Under the pieces are notes generated by a model that ran no database searches, was not told the DNA's origin, and saw only the letters and a list, made by a program, of their open reading frames with translations. Both the position numbers and the translations under genes were made by a program. Positions 23,805 through 33,652 of a stretch of DNA of 64,000 nt are shown here, one piece after another (position 1 is the stretch's first letter; each line of letters opens with the position of its first letter). This stretch comes from Streptomyces celluloflavus (GTDB taxonomy: Bacteria; Actinomycetota; Actinomycetes; Streptomycetales; Streptomycetaceae). The stretch spans positions 29,036 to 93,035 of the forward strand of contig JOEL01000030.1 of NCBI GenBank assembly GCA_000720995.1. The letters are read 5' to 3'.

Positions 23805-26800
23805 CGCAACGGGAGGGCACGACAGGCGAGTTGGCGTGCCGGACGGATGACGGCCGCCGGGGACGTATCCGGGCGGCGCGGCTCAACGGCGTGGACGAGG
23901 TCGAGGTCGCGGACGACGGGGTGACCTTGACGGTCACCTTTCTCGGGAAGGCGCCGCACGGGCTGCGTCCGGAGAACGTCCGGATCGACGGCGGGCGGCG
24001 GGTATCGGGGCTGACGGCGCTGGAGATATCCGTCGAGCGGGAGGAGGATCCGGAACTCGACGACCGGCTGTTCGTCCGGCTGGACCGGACCGGTGACACC
24101 TCCCGCTACCGGCTCTCCCTCGTCGGAACCGACCCGTACGGGCGCCCCGGCAGCGAGCCGTACGAGGGCTTCGACCAGCGGTACTTCGGCCAGGAGTTCT
24201 TCTTCCCGGCGGACTGTCCGAGTCCGTTCGACTGTGTGGACGGCGCCCCGGCCGACGACTGCCCGGACGCCGTCGATCCGGCGCCGGTCATCGACTACAC
24301 CGCGCGCGACTACGACACCCTGCGCCAGCTCGTACTGGACCGGCTCCGGCTGGCCACCCCCGACTGGACCGAGCGCAACCCCGCCGACCTGGGCGTGACG
24401 CTGGTCGAGCTGCTCGCGTACACCGCCGACCAGATCAGCTATCAGCAGGACGCGGTGGCGACCGAGGCATATCTCGACACGGCCCGGCGGCGGGTGTCCG
24501 TACGGCGGCATGTGCGGCTCATCGACTACCCGATGCACGACGGCTGCAACGCGCGGGCGTTCGTGTCCGTGAACGTCGTCGAGGAGTTGCCGCTGCTCCC
24601 CGGTGACTTCCGTTTCGCCGCCGTCGACACCGGGACGTACGGACCGCGCGACCGCCCCGGGATCGGAACCGTCATCGACGACCGGGATCTGGCGGTGCTG
24701 GACGAGCGCGGTGCGGTGGAGGTCTTCGAACCGGTCGCCGACGGGCCCCTCGTCCTGCGGCCCGAGCACAATGCCATCCGGCTGTGGACCTGGGGCGGCG
24801 AGGTCTGCGTCCTGCCCAGGGGCGCCACCGGTGCGACGCTGCGCGACGAGTGGACGGACGAGGGCCGCGGAACACGTGCGCTCCGGCTCGCCCCCGGCGA
24901 TCTGCTGCTCTTCGAGGAGGTCAAGGGGGCGCGGACGGGTACGCCCGGGGATCAGGACCCGGCGCACCGGCAGCCGGTCCGGCTGCTGTCCGTCACCCCA
25001 TCCGTCGACCGGCTCGACGACCAGCCGCTGCTGGAGGTGACCTGGGCGCCGGCGGACGCGCTGACGTTCCCGCTGGTGCTGTCCACCCTGGGCGGTCCGG
25101 ACTGTGCGCCCGTCGAGGACGTGAGCGTGGCGCGCGGCAATGTCGTGCTGGTGGATCACGGGCGCTCGCTGACGTTCGGGGACCCGGACGGGGAGGGTGC
25201 GGAGGGGGAGACCGTCACCGTCCCGCCCGTCCCCGCCGTCCTGGGCTCCTGCGGCCCGCCCGCCTTCGGCTGCGGCGATGTGAAGGACGGCGGCAACGCC
25301 ACCGCGCGGGCCGTCGTCGGCCTCATCGAGAAGACCGGCGCCCATCAGGCGCTCACCCCCGACGACATCCGCGAGCTGTTCACCGTCGTCGGCGAGGAGG
25401 CCACCGTACGGGCCGGTCTCGGCCTGGAGTCGGCCGGGCGGCGGACCGAGAAGGTGGTGCCGGGTACGGCGTATGCCCAGGCGGCGGCGTTGCGCACGCT
25501 GCTCGCGCAGTCCGTCTATCCGGGCATCGTGCCGCGCTTCCGCCCCGTACTGCACCGCTCCCCCGTCGTCCAGAGCGTGCCGTTCCCGGAGCCGCGGTTC
25601 CTCGCGGCCGGGCAGGCGGAGCGGCTGGCGGCGATCCCGGAGCGGGTGCGGGGGCGGCTGGTGGAGCTGTGGCGCGACGCCCGGGAGCACGACGGGCTCG
25701 GGGAGGCCGAGATCGACGAGCTGACCGTCCTGTTCGGGCTGAAGGTGCTGGAGCGGCTGGAGCTGCGCCGCCATCCGGTGCGCGCGCTGCGGGAGTTGCT
25801 GCACCGCAGCCCCCGGCTGCTGGCGGCGAAGCTGCGGCGGCTGGCGGTGCTGGGCGCGCGGGCACGGGCGGGCACGGTGCTGGACGGGCGTACGGCGTGG
25901 GAGATCGCGCATACGTGGGGGCCCGCGTACGCGACCGGTCTGGACCCGGCGGAGCCGGTGCTGCACGGCCCGGCCGCCGCCGTCCGCCAGGACCCGCGCC
26001 AGGCCCTCCCGGCCGTACGCCTGACGGAGGCGAGTACGGAAGTGGCGGCGGAGGCAGCACCAAAGGCGGATGCGGACGCGGACACGGCTGCCGACACCGC
26101 CGCTACCCCGGCCGTACGCCCCCACCACCACCGCACACCCGTCACCTGGACCCCCCGCCGCGACCTCCTCGCCAGCGGCGGCCGCGACCGGCACTTCGTC
26201 GGGGAGCTGACGGACGACGGCCGGCTCGCGCTGCGTTTCGGTGACGGGCGGTACGGGGCCCGTCCCGCGCCCGGTGCCCGGCTCCGGCCGCGCTACCGGC
26301 TCGGCGGCGGCAGTGCGGGCAATGTGGGCGCCGAGGCCATCAACCACCTCGTCCTGCGCCGCGCCCCCGAGGAGTCGGACGCCGACGGCCCGATGCCGGT
26401 GGCGGGCGTACGCAATCCGCTGCCCGCCGTGGGCGGCACCGAACCCGAACCGGTCGAGCAGGTACGGCAGTTGGCGCCGCTCGCGCTCCGGCGGACCCGG
26501 CTGCGGGCCGTCACGGCGGACGACTACGCGGCACTGGCGGCCGGGCTCCCCGGCGTCCAGCGGGCGGCGGCGGACATCCGGTGGACCGGCAGCGCGCAGG
26601 AGGCGCAGGTCGCCATCGACGCGTACGGGACCGAGGAGCCCTCCCCCGCGCTGCTGGACTCGGTGGCGTACGCGCTGGAGGGGTACCGCAGGATCGGGCA
26701 CGACCTGGTCGTGGGGCCGGCCCGGCTGGTGCCGCTGGACATCGCGCTGGAGGTCTGCGCGGTGCCCGGCCATCAACACGGGCAGATCCTGGCCGAGTTG

Positions 26801-27094
26801 ACCCGGTTGCTCGGCAGCCGGGCGCTCCCCGGCGGGCGGCTCGGCTTCTTCCATCCGGACGCGCTGACCTTCGGGGAGCCGGTCCGGCTGAGCCGCCTCG
26901 TCGCGGTGGCCGCGGCGGTGCCGGGCGTACGGAGCGTGGCGGTGACCCGGCTGCGCAGGCTGTTCCATGAGGACCAAGGGGAACTGGAGGCGGGTGTGCT
27001 GCGGCTCGGACCGCTGGAGATCGCCCGGTGCGACAACGATCCGGACCGGCCCGAGAACGGCCGGCTGGTCATCGGACTCGGGGGTGGGCGATGA
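23801..27094 (+). CDS. large baseplate wedge protein, gpJ/gp6-like (Pvc11-like)
   Basis: A 1097-residue protein. The J-like core begins near residue 163 (PVIDYTARDYDTLRQLVLDR, NPADLGVTLVELLAYTADQ), and the C-terminus (VPLDIALEVCAVPGHQHGQI; LTFGEPVRLSRLVAVAAAVP) is the usual baseplate J ending. An insert of about 500 residues in the middle contains helical and Ala/Asp-rich parts. It forms the wedge ring around the hub. ATG 23801 overlaps the gp25 stop, and its own stop overlaps the next start. No TTA codon was seen. Confidence 0.93.
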   Translation: MTQREGTTGELACRTDDGRRGRIRAARLNGVDEVEVADDGVTLTVTFLGKAPHGLRPENVRIDGGRRVSGLTALEISVEREEDPELDDRLFVRLDRTGDTSRYRLSLVGTDPYGRPGSEPYEGFDQRYFGQEFFFPADCPSPFDCVDGAPADDCPDAVDPAPVIDYTARDYDTLRQLVLDRLRLATPDWTERNPADLGVTLVELLAYTADQISYQQDAVATEAYLDTARRRVSVRRHVRLIDYPMHDGCNARAFVSVNVVEELPLLPGDFRFAAVDTGTYGPRDRPGIGTVIDDRDLAVLDERGAVEVFEPVADGPLVLRPEHNAIRLWTWGGEVCVLPRGATGATLRDEWTDEGRGTRALRLAPGDLLLFEEVKGARTGTPGDQDPAHRQPVRLLSVTPSVDRLDDQPLLEVTWAPADALTFPLVLSTLGGPDCAPVEDVSVARGNVVLVDHGRSLTFGDPDGEGAEGETVTVPPVPAVLGSCGPPAFGCGDVKDGGNATARAVVGLIEKTGAHQALTPDDIRELFTVVGEEATVRAGLGLESAGRRTEKVVPGTAYAQAAALRTLLAQSVYPGIVPRFRPVLHRSPVVQSVPFPEPRFLAAGQAERLAAIPERVRGRLVELWRDAREHDGLGEAEIDELTVLFGLKVLERLELRRHPVRALRELLHRSPRLLAAKLRRLAVLGARARAGTVLDGRTAWEIAHTWGPAYATGLDPAEPVLHGPAAAVRQDPRQALPAVRLTEASTEVAAEAAPKADADADTAADTAATPAVRPHHHRTPVTWTPRRDLLASGGRDRHFVGELTDDGRLALRFGDGRYGARPAPGARLRPRYRLGGGSAGNVGAEAINHLVLRRAPEESDADGPMPVAGVRNPLPAVGGTEPEPVEQVRQLAPLALRRTRLRAVTADDYAALAAGLPGVQRAAADIRWTGSAQEAQVAIDAYGTEEPSPALLDSVAYALEGYRRIGHDLVVGPARLVPLDIALEVCAVPGHQHGQILAELTRLLGSRALPGGRLGFFHPDALTFGEPVRLSRLVAVAAAVPGVRSVAVTRLRRLFHEDQGELEAGVLRLGPLEIARCDNDPDRPENGRLVIGLGGGR

Positions 27095-30000
27095 CGGAGC
27101 ACGACACGGTGAACGGCGGTCGGGGCCGCGGGTGCGACGGGGGGCAGGACGAGCGCCGCGCCCCCGCCCCGCCCCACAACCCGCCCGGCCGCACCGCCCT
27201 CGACTACCGCGTCGGCACGTACGGCACCTTCCTGGCCGCGATGCTCGACCGGCTCGCCTCGCCCGCCTACCCGGCGCTGCGCGGGCTGACCGTCCGCACC
27301 CCGGACGATCCGTCGATCGGGCTGCTGGACTCCTGGGCCGTGCTGGGCGATCTGCTGACGTTCCACAGCGAGCGGATCGCCGAGGAGGGGTATCTGCGGA
27401 CGGCGAACGAACACCGGTCGCTGGCGCTGCTGGGGCGGCTGGTGGGGCACCGGCCGCGGCCGGGCGTCGCCGCCGACACCTCGCTCGCGTACACCCTGGA
27501 CCGCGATCCGCGCGCCGCCGATCTGCCGGTGGTGATCCCGCGCGGGGCGCGCAGCCACAGCGTGCCGGCGGGTCCGGACGAGGAGTCGCAGACCTTCGAG
27601 ACCACCGAGGACCTGACGGCCCGGTGGGCGTGGAACGAACTGGCGGTCCGGCGCCGGCGGCCCGCGCTGCTCACCGCGGACGACCTCGGCAGCCGCCCGG
27701 AGCTGCTGGTCGAGGGCGCGCAGACGGGGCTCACGGTCGGCGACCGGCTGCTGTTCGACTTCGGGGCGCAGCGGGTGCTGCTCCCGGTGGCCTCGGTGCG
27801 GCCGGACCGTACGGCGGAGGTGACGGGGCTCGGGCTGCCGGCGTCGGCTCCGGCGTCGTTGACGGAGCTGGTGGCGGAGTTGCGGGTGTGGATCACCGAA
27901 CCGGCCGACGCCGGTGATCCGGACGATCCGGGCTATCCGCCGCCGCCCTCCCCGCGGAACCCGAACCCGCGCCCGATCAGCGGGTTCATCGCCGATTTCG
28001 AGGTCCAGGTGCTGGCGCCGCTGCGGGCGGACCTGGCCGGCATCACGACCCCGGAGCAGTTCGTCGGGCGGCTGGCCGGGCCGCATGAGCGGCTGGTGGA
28101 GGCGCAGGCGCTGGCCGCCGGGTACGCGCGGGTCGCCGCCTGGTTCGAGGAGCTGGCGGCGGTGGTCGGCGAGCTGGCGGCGCGGGCGGGGAAGCTGTCG
28201 GGGGAACCGGCCGCGGAGCCGCCGGGCGCCCCGTCGGCTCCGGCCCCAACACAAGCGGCGCCCGCCGTCGGTGACACCTTCCGGCCCGCGCCCCGTACCG
28301 ACCGGACCCCCGCCGCCGTCCGGGCGCTGGCCGCCCTGCTCCCCGCCCTGCGCACCCGCGCCGTACGCCCGCCGGCCGGTTCGCGGGCGCTCTCCCGCGA
28401 TCCGGCGCGGCTCTTCGGGGCGGGTTCCGATCTCGGTGCGCAGTTGCTGGCCGCGCTGGATCCGCGGGTGGCCGACGGGCTGTACCCGGCGTGGCGGCGG
28501 GCCGCACCGGCCCCGTCCGCCGGGTCCGCCGGCGGGCAGGCCCCGGCTCCCGCCGTGCTGCGCGAGGTCCTGGCCATGCGGGTGACGGCCGCGCCGTTCG
28601 GGGCGACGGCGCCGCTCAAGCCCGTCCAGGACGACCGCGGCCGGGTGATCCGGACGGCGGACTGGCCGCTCACCGGGGCGGCGCTGACCACGGTGCGGGT
28701 GGTGTACGACACGGCGGGCAAGGTGCCGGTGCGGGCGGAGCTCCAGTACGTCGAGACCGGGAGTTCGGTGCAGCGCAGCGAGAACCTGCCCGCCGATCTC
28801 ACCTTCCCCCTGGGGCCCGGCCGGGTCGAACTGTCCACCCGTACGGGTCCCGACCACGATCTGAGCTGGCTGGGCCGCCGGCCGGCCGACTCGCAGGAGC
28901 CGGGGGTCACCGCGCGGCTGCTGGCGGGGCTGCCCGAGCGCACGCTGTTCGTGTCGCGGCCCGCCGAGGACGGCCGGATCCATATCGCGCTGGACAACGG
29001 CACACCGGTGCAGTGGCATCTGGCGCCCGGCGAGCACAAGCAGGTCACGCACGGGGAGTACGAGGTGACGGTGTCGGTGGCGTCCGGCGGTGAGCCGCCG
29101 GGGGTGGAGATCGGCATCGCGACGGTGCCGCGCCCCGCCGACCGGCTGGCGCTGCCGCTGGACGCGGTGTACGACGGGATCACGGTCGGCGGCTGGGTCA
29201 CCGTGGAGCGCCCCCGTAAGGGTGCGGACGGCCCGGACGGTATCCCGGGCGACAAGCGGCTCGCGTCCGTGACGACCAGGGTGACGGCGGTGCGGACCGC
29301 GGTCCACACCCAGTACGGGGTCACCGGCCGGGGCACCCTGCTCACCCTCGCCGACCCGTGGCTGGACGAGCACGATGTGGTGCTCTCCGCGATCCGGGAC
29401 ACGACGGTGCACGCGGCGGGCGAGACGCTGCGGCAGGCCGACGACCCGGTCGGTGAGGACGTGCACGGCGACGAGCTCGAACTCGCCGAGCTGTACGACG
29501 GGTTGCGGCCCGGCCGGTATCTCGTCGTGTCCGGTGAGCGGACCGATATCCCGGGGGTGGCGGGGGTGCGCGGCACCGAACTCGTGGTGATCGCGGACGT
29601 CCGCCAGACGCTGGATCCCCAGCTGCCCGGCGACCGCGTCCACACCACGCTCACCCTCACCACGGATCTGGTCCACCGCTACCGTCGCGACACGGTCCGC
29701 GTCCAGGGCAATGTGGTGCCCGCCACGCACGGCGAGAGCCGCGACGAGCCGATCGGCAGCGGCGACGCCGCCCGCACCCACCAGACGTTCGCGCTCTGGC
29801 AGTCGCCGCTGACCTGGCTGCCGGCCGACAACCCGCTGGGCGCCACCCCGGAGCTGGAGGTGCGGGTGGACGGTCTGCGGTGGCACGCGGTGGACAGTCT
29901 GGCCGGGCGCGGTCCGCGCGCGCGGGTGTATGTGACCGGCACGGCGGGCGACGGGCGGACGACGGTGACGTTCGGCGACGGGGTGCACGGCGCCCGGCTG

Positions 30001-30999
30001 CCGACCGGCCACGACAACGTACGGGCCCGCTACCGCTTCGGCACCGGCCGGGCCGCGAACGTCGCGGCGGACCGGATCACCCAGGCGGTCACCCGGCCGC
30101 TGGGCGTCACCGGGGTCACCAACCCGCAGCCCGCGACCGGCGGTACGGACGCCGACGGCCCGGGGCTGACCCGCCGCACCGTTCCGCTGGCCGTCTCGGC
30201 GCTGGACCGCCTGGTCTCCGTCGCGGACTACGCGGACTTCGCACGGTCGCGGGCGGGCATCGGCCGGGCCTCGGCCCGCGAACTGTTCGACGGGCGGCGC
30301 ACGGTGCTGCACCTCACCGTCGCGGGCGTGGACGACATCCCGATCGCGCCGGACGCGGAGGTGCTGCGGGCGCTGCGGGCCGCCCTCGCCGAGTACGGGG
30401 ACGCCCGGCTCCCGGTGCGGGTGGACGTCCGCGAGACGGTCCTGCTGCTGCTCGCGGCGCGGGTGAAGGTGGCGCCGGACCACTCCTGGGCTCTGGTCGA
30501 GCCCCGCGTCCGGGCGGCCCTGCTGGCGGAACTCGGGTACGACGGGCGGGAGTTGGGCCAGCCGGCCCGGCTGTCGGAGGTACTGGCCACCGCCCAGGCG
30601 GTGCCCGGCGTCGACTACGTGGACGTGGACGCCTTCACCGGCGTCCCGGCGTCCGTCACCCCGGAGGGGCTCGCCCTGCTGGCCGACCGGTTCACCGGCC
30701 CGCCCGCCACCTCGGTACCGTCCCGCCTCGCCGCCTACGACGAGCAGGTGTACGAGGTCGCCGCGGACGGCCCGGGGGCACCGCCGTCCGCGGCGGGCGG
30801 GGAGACCCTGACCGCCATCGCCGCCCACCACGGCATCTCACTGGCCGAACTGCTGTGCCTGAACCCCGATGTCACCGACACCCGGCCGCCGGCGCCGGGC
30901 CGCGCGGTCCGCGTCTTCCGCGGGATCCGGCCGGCCCAGCTCGCCCTGTTCTCGCCACGGGTCGCCGACACGCTGATCCTCACGGAGGTTGCCCGATGA
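27091..30999 (+). CDS. second large baseplate J-like protein with C-terminal LysM domain (Pvc12-like)
   Basis: A 1302-residue protein. The N-terminus (RTALDYRVGTYGTFLAAMLD; LLDSWAVLGDLLTFHSERIA) is typical of the second wedge protein in eCIS. A J-like ending lies at about 1090-1215 (LPVRVDVRETVLLLLAARVK, PGVDYVDVDAFTGVP). Residues about 1233-1280 form a LysM-like domain (GETLTAIAAHHGISLAELLC then LNPDV and VRVFRG), unusual on a wedge protein. A 90-residue Pro/Ala insert lies near residue 380. ATG 27091 is used; an in-frame extension to 27028 lies inside the previous gene. Its stop overlaps the start of a 42-codon frame (ATGA). Confidence 0.92.
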   Translation: MTEHDTVNGGRGRGCDGGQDERRAPAPPHNPPGRTALDYRVGTYGTFLAAMLDRLASPAYPALRGLTVRTPDDPSIGLLDSWAVLGDLLTFHSERIAEEGYLRTANEHRSLALLGRLVGHRPRPGVAADTSLAYTLDRDPRAADLPVVIPRGARSHSVPAGPDEESQTFETTEDLTARWAWNELAVRRRRPALLTADDLGSRPELLVEGAQTGLTVGDRLLFDFGAQRVLLPVASVRPDRTAEVTGLGLPASAPASLTELVAELRVWITEPADAGDPDDPGYPPPPSPRNPNPRPISGFIADFEVQVLAPLRADLAGITTPEQFVGRLAGPHERLVEAQALAAGYARVAAWFEELAAVVGELAARAGKLSGEPAAEPPGAPSAPAPTQAAPAVGDTFRPAPRTDRTPAAVRALAALLPALRTRAVRPPAGSRALSRDPARLFGAGSDLGAQLLAALDPRVADGLYPAWRRAAPAPSAGSAGGQAPAPAVLREVLAMRVTAAPFGATAPLKPVQDDRGRVIRTADWPLTGAALTTVRVVYDTAGKVPVRAELQYVETGSSVQRSENLPADLTFPLGPGRVELSTRTGPDHDLSWLGRRPADSQEPGVTARLLAGLPERTLFVSRPAEDGRIHIALDNGTPVQWHLAPGEHKQVTHGEYEVTVSVASGGEPPGVEIGIATVPRPADRLALPLDAVYDGITVGGWVTVERPRKGADGPDGIPGDKRLASVTTRVTAVRTAVHTQYGVTGRGTLLTLADPWLDEHDVVLSAIRDTTVHAAGETLRQADDPVGEDVHGDELELAELYDGLRPGRYLVVSGERTDIPGVAGVRGTELVVIADVRQTLDPQLPGDRVHTTLTLTTDLVHRYRRDTVRVQGNVVPATHGESRDEPIGSGDAARTHQTFALWQSPLTWLPADNPLGATPELEVRVDGLRWHAVDSLAGRGPRARVYVTGTAGDGRTTVTFGDGVHGARLPTGHDNVRARYRFGTGRAANVAADRITQAVTRPLGVTGVTNPQPATGGTDADGPGLTRRTVPLAVSALDRLVSVADYADFARSRAGIGRASARELFDGRRTVLHLTVAGVDDIPIAPDAEVLRALRAALAEYGDARLPVRVDVRETVLLLLAARVKVAPDHSWALVEPRVRAALLAELGYDGRELGQPARLSEVLATAQAVPGVDYVDVDAFTGVPASVTPEGLALLADRFTGPPATSVPSRLAAYDEQVYEVAADGPGAPPSAAGGETLTAIAAHHGISLAELLCLNPDVTDTRPPAPGRAVRVFRGIRPAQLALFSPRVADTLILTEVAR

Positions 31000-31034
31000 A
31001 CGGAGGCCGCCCGATGCACGGAGGCTGCCCGATG
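30981..31034 (+). repeat. three tandem 18-base Shine-Dalgarno + ATG units
   Basis: Units at 30981-30998, 30999-31016 and 31017-31034 each read (C/A)ACGGAGG-YY-GCCCGATG, so each supplies GGAGG 7 bases before an in-frame ATG (30996, 31014, 31032). The unit length of 18 keeps all three starts in one frame. Confidence 0.85.
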
Positions 31035-31124
31035 AGCCCGAGCCGGGGCCCGGACCGGAGCCGGCCGCCCGTCCGCCGCCCGGTGTGCGCGCTCGCGCGT
31101 GAGCGGTGCGGGGGCACGGTATGA
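30996..31124 (+). CDS. 42-residue relay ORF between two baseplate genes
   Basis: ATG 30996 overlaps the stop of the LysM-J gene (ATGA), and the TGA at 31122-31124 overlaps the ATG of the gpI-like gene (ATGA). The frame is therefore exactly fitted between both neighbours. The peptide is Arg/Pro-rich with three Cys (MHGGCPMSPSRG; ARERCGGTV) and has no recognisable domain. It may exist mainly to pass ribosomes to the next gene, with three possible start codons. Whether the peptide itself has a role is unknown. Confidence 0.5.
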   Translation: MNGGRPMHGGCPMSPSRGPDRSRPPVRRPVCALARERCGGTV

Positions 31125-33322
31125 CCAGGGAACCGGACGGGCTCGCGGAGCTGCTCCCGCAGTGGCACCGGCTGCGCGACGCGGCGGAGGGCGAGCCGCT
31201 GCGCGCCCTGCTGGCCGTCATCGCCGAGCAGGCGGACCGGATACGCGACGGGGTCGAGCAGCAGTACGACGACTGGTTCGTGGAGACCGCCGCCGAGTGG
31301 GTGCTGCCCTACCTCGGGGATCTGGTGGGCTACCGCCCGCTGCCCGGCTACGAACGGGTCCTGGCGACGGGTCTGCGGGGCGGCGGACCGGACGGCGACG
31401 GGCCCGGCGACGACGGACTGCCGGACGCGTCCCGGCGGCGGCTGGCCGAGGCGCTGGCACCGCGCCGCGATGTGGCGGCCACCGTCGGCAACCGGCGCCG
31501 CAAGGGCACCCTCGCACTGCTGGAGGAGCTGTCGCAGGACGTGGCCAACTGGCCCGCGCGGGCGGTGGAGTTCTCCCGCCTCCTCGCCCAGCAGCAGCCG
31601 GTGAAGCTGTACGGCTCGGGCACCGCGGCGGCCGACGCGCGGAGCGCCGGGCGCGGCCGGCTGGTGGACGTACGGGACGGCGCGGCGCTGGATCTGGCGG
31701 GCGGCCCGTTCGGCACCGTGGCCCGCTCGGTGGACGTACGCCGCGCCACCTCCCGCCGTACTCAGGGCGGTTACACCCCGGCCGGCGTCGGGCTGTTCGT
31801 CTGGCGGCTCAAGCCGTACTCCGTCACCCGCGCGCCCGCGTACTGCATCGACCGGGCCCGCAACCTCTACACCTTCTCGATCCTGGGCAACGACAGTCCG
31901 CTGGTGACCCGTCCGGAGCCGGAGCCGTCCGCGGCGCATATCGCCACCCTCGACAATGTGCCGGCCGCCATCCGCCGCCGGCAGCTGCACGACCGGCTCG
32001 CGGACTACTACGGGCCGGGCAAGAGCTTCACCATCCGGCGGGACGGCCACGAGACCCCCGTCCCGCTCTCCGACATCGTCGTGGCCGATCTCTCCGACTG
32101 GCGCTACCGGCCCAAGCGCGGGCAGGTCGCCGTCGACCCGGAGCTGGGCCGGCTCGCCTTCGGCACGCGCTCGGCCCCCCGGCAGGGCGTATGGGTGGAC
32201 TACCACTACGCGTTCGGGGACGACCTGGGCGGCGGCGAGTACCCGCGCGCGGACCGCCACACACCGCCGGACGCGACCATCTACCGGGTCGGGCCGGGCC
32301 GGGACTTCCGGCGGATCATGGACGCGTACGGCGCATGGCGGCACGACCGGCGCGCCGGCCGCTGCGGCCCGGAGGCGATCATCGAGATCACCCACAGCGG
32401 CGCCTACCAGGAGCAGCTGGACTTCGACCTCGATCCCGGCGACCGGCTCCAGCTGCGCGCCGCCGAGGGCACCCGGCCGGTGATCCGGCTGCTCGACTGG
32501 TACAGCAACCGGCCCGATGCGCTCAACATCCGTGCCAGGGAGGCGAGTTGTGCGCCCGGCGACCGGCCGCGGATGGTGCTGGACGGCCTGCTGGTCACCG
32601 GCCGCGGCCTCAATGTCACCGGGCCGATGGGCGCGGTGGTGCTGCGGCACTGCACCCTGGTGCCGGGCTGGTCGCTGGAGCCGGAGTGCGCGCCGCACTC
32701 CCCCGAGGAGCCGAGCCTGGTCCTGGACCGCACCACGGCCTGCGTCGAGATCGACCGCAGCATCCTGGGCACCATCGAGGTGATCGGCGACGAAGTGGGC
32801 ACCGATCCGCTCACCATCCAGCTGCGCGACAGCATCCTGGACGCCACCGGGCACGACCGCGAGGCACTGTCCGCGCCGGACTGCCGCTATGCGCACGCGG
32901 TCCTGTACGCGCACCGCAGCACGGTGCTCGGCGAGGTGCACACGCATGCCGTGCAGCTCGCCGAGGACAGCATCTTCACCGGGCGGCTGGCGGTCGCCCG
33001 GCGCGGCGTCGGCTGCCTGCGGTTCAGCTATGTGCCGCCCGGCTCGCGCACCCCGCGCCGCTACCGCTGCCAGCCGGATCTGGCGGGCCCCGGCGACGCC
33101 GCCCGGGTCCGTCCGCTGCTGCGCGCCGAGCGCTACGGGTCCGCCACGTACGGGCAATTGGCGGCGGGGGGCGCCGAGGAGATCCGGCGCGGCGCGGCGG
33201 ACGGCGCCGAGCTGGGCGCGTACCACGACCTCTACCAGCCGCAGCGCGAGGACAGCCTGCGGGCCCGGCTCGCCGAGTACACCCCGGCGGGCACCGACGC
33301 CGGGATCGTGTTCGTGACGTGA
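31121..33322 (+). CDS. gpI-like baseplate protein with beta-helix C-terminus
   Basis: A 733-residue protein. The N-terminus (GLAELLPQWHRLRDAAEGEP; YDDWFVETAAEWVLPYLGDL) resembles the phage tail protein I / eCIS baseplate family. The C-terminal half has repeated short strands (VEIDRSILGTIEVIGDEV, LRDSILDATGHD, HRSTVLGEVHTHAVQL) that look like a right-handed beta-helix. It may project from the baseplate. ATG 31121 is chosen because it overlaps the relay ORF stop; GTG 31106 is an alternative. No typical receptor-binding fibre gene follows. Confidence 0.78.
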   Translation: MTREPDGLAELLPQWHRLRDAAEGEPLRALLAVIAEQADRIRDGVEQQYDDWFVETAAEWVLPYLGDLVGYRPLPGYERVLATGLRGGGPDGDGPGDDGLPDASRRRLAEALAPRRDVAATVGNRRRKGTLALLEELSQDVANWPARAVEFSRLLAQQQPVKLYGSGTAAADARSAGRGRLVDVRDGAALDLAGGPFGTVARSVDVRRATSRRTQGGYTPAGVGLFVWRLKPYSVTRAPAYCIDRARNLYTFSILGNDSPLVTRPEPEPSAAHIATLDNVPAAIRRRQLHDRLADYYGPGKSFTIRRDGHETPVPLSDIVVADLSDWRYRPKRGQVAVDPELGRLAFGTRSAPRQGVWVDYHYAFGDDLGGGEYPRADRHTPPDATIYRVGPGRDFRRIMDAYGAWRHDRRAGRCGPEAIIEITHSGAYQEQLDFDLDPGDRLQLRAAEGTRPVIRLLDWYSNRPDALNIRAREASCAPGDRPRMVLDGLLVTGRGLNVTGPMGAVVLRHCTLVPGWSLEPECAPHSPEEPSLVLDRTTACVEIDRSILGTIEVIGDEVGTDPLTIQLRDSILDATGHDREALSAPDCRYAHAVLYAHRSTVLGEVHTHAVQLAEDSIFTGRLAVARRGVGCLRFSYVPPGSRTPRRYRCQPDLAGPGDAARVRPLLRAERYGSATYGQLAAGGAEEIRRGAADGAELGAYHDLYQPQREDSLRARLAEYTPAGTDAGIVFVT

Positions 33323-33652
33323 GCCCGGCCGATCGTTCCGCCGGGTGCCGGTGCGGGTCGCTGTCCGGGGGCGAGGGGGGCCGGTGGCGCTCGCCGTTCC
33401 GTGGCGTCGGGTCACCGTCCCTCGGCGCCGGGCGGCCGTGGCGCTCGCCGTCCGTGCCGTCCGTGCCGTGCGGACCACGCGGGCACCACGGACCGCGCGG
33501 GACCGGGCCGAGCCCCGGTCCACCGTCCGCGGCCCGCCGGTACCCGTCCCCCGCCGTTCACCGTCTCCGCGGCCTGCCGGCTTCCGGCCCGCACCACCCG
33601 CGGCCTTCCGACTCCGACCGTCCGAGCTTCCCGTACGAGGGGGAACCCTTCC
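33323..33652. other. 330-base gap between eCIS genes, no gene supported
   Basis: The gap is very GC-rich, with a direct repeat GTGGCGCTCGCCGT (about 33383 and 33439) and GCCGTCCGT runs. The only clear element is the GAGGGGGAA ribosome site before ATG 33653. The open frame running through it upstream of 33653 lacks family similarity. Confidence 0.5.
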
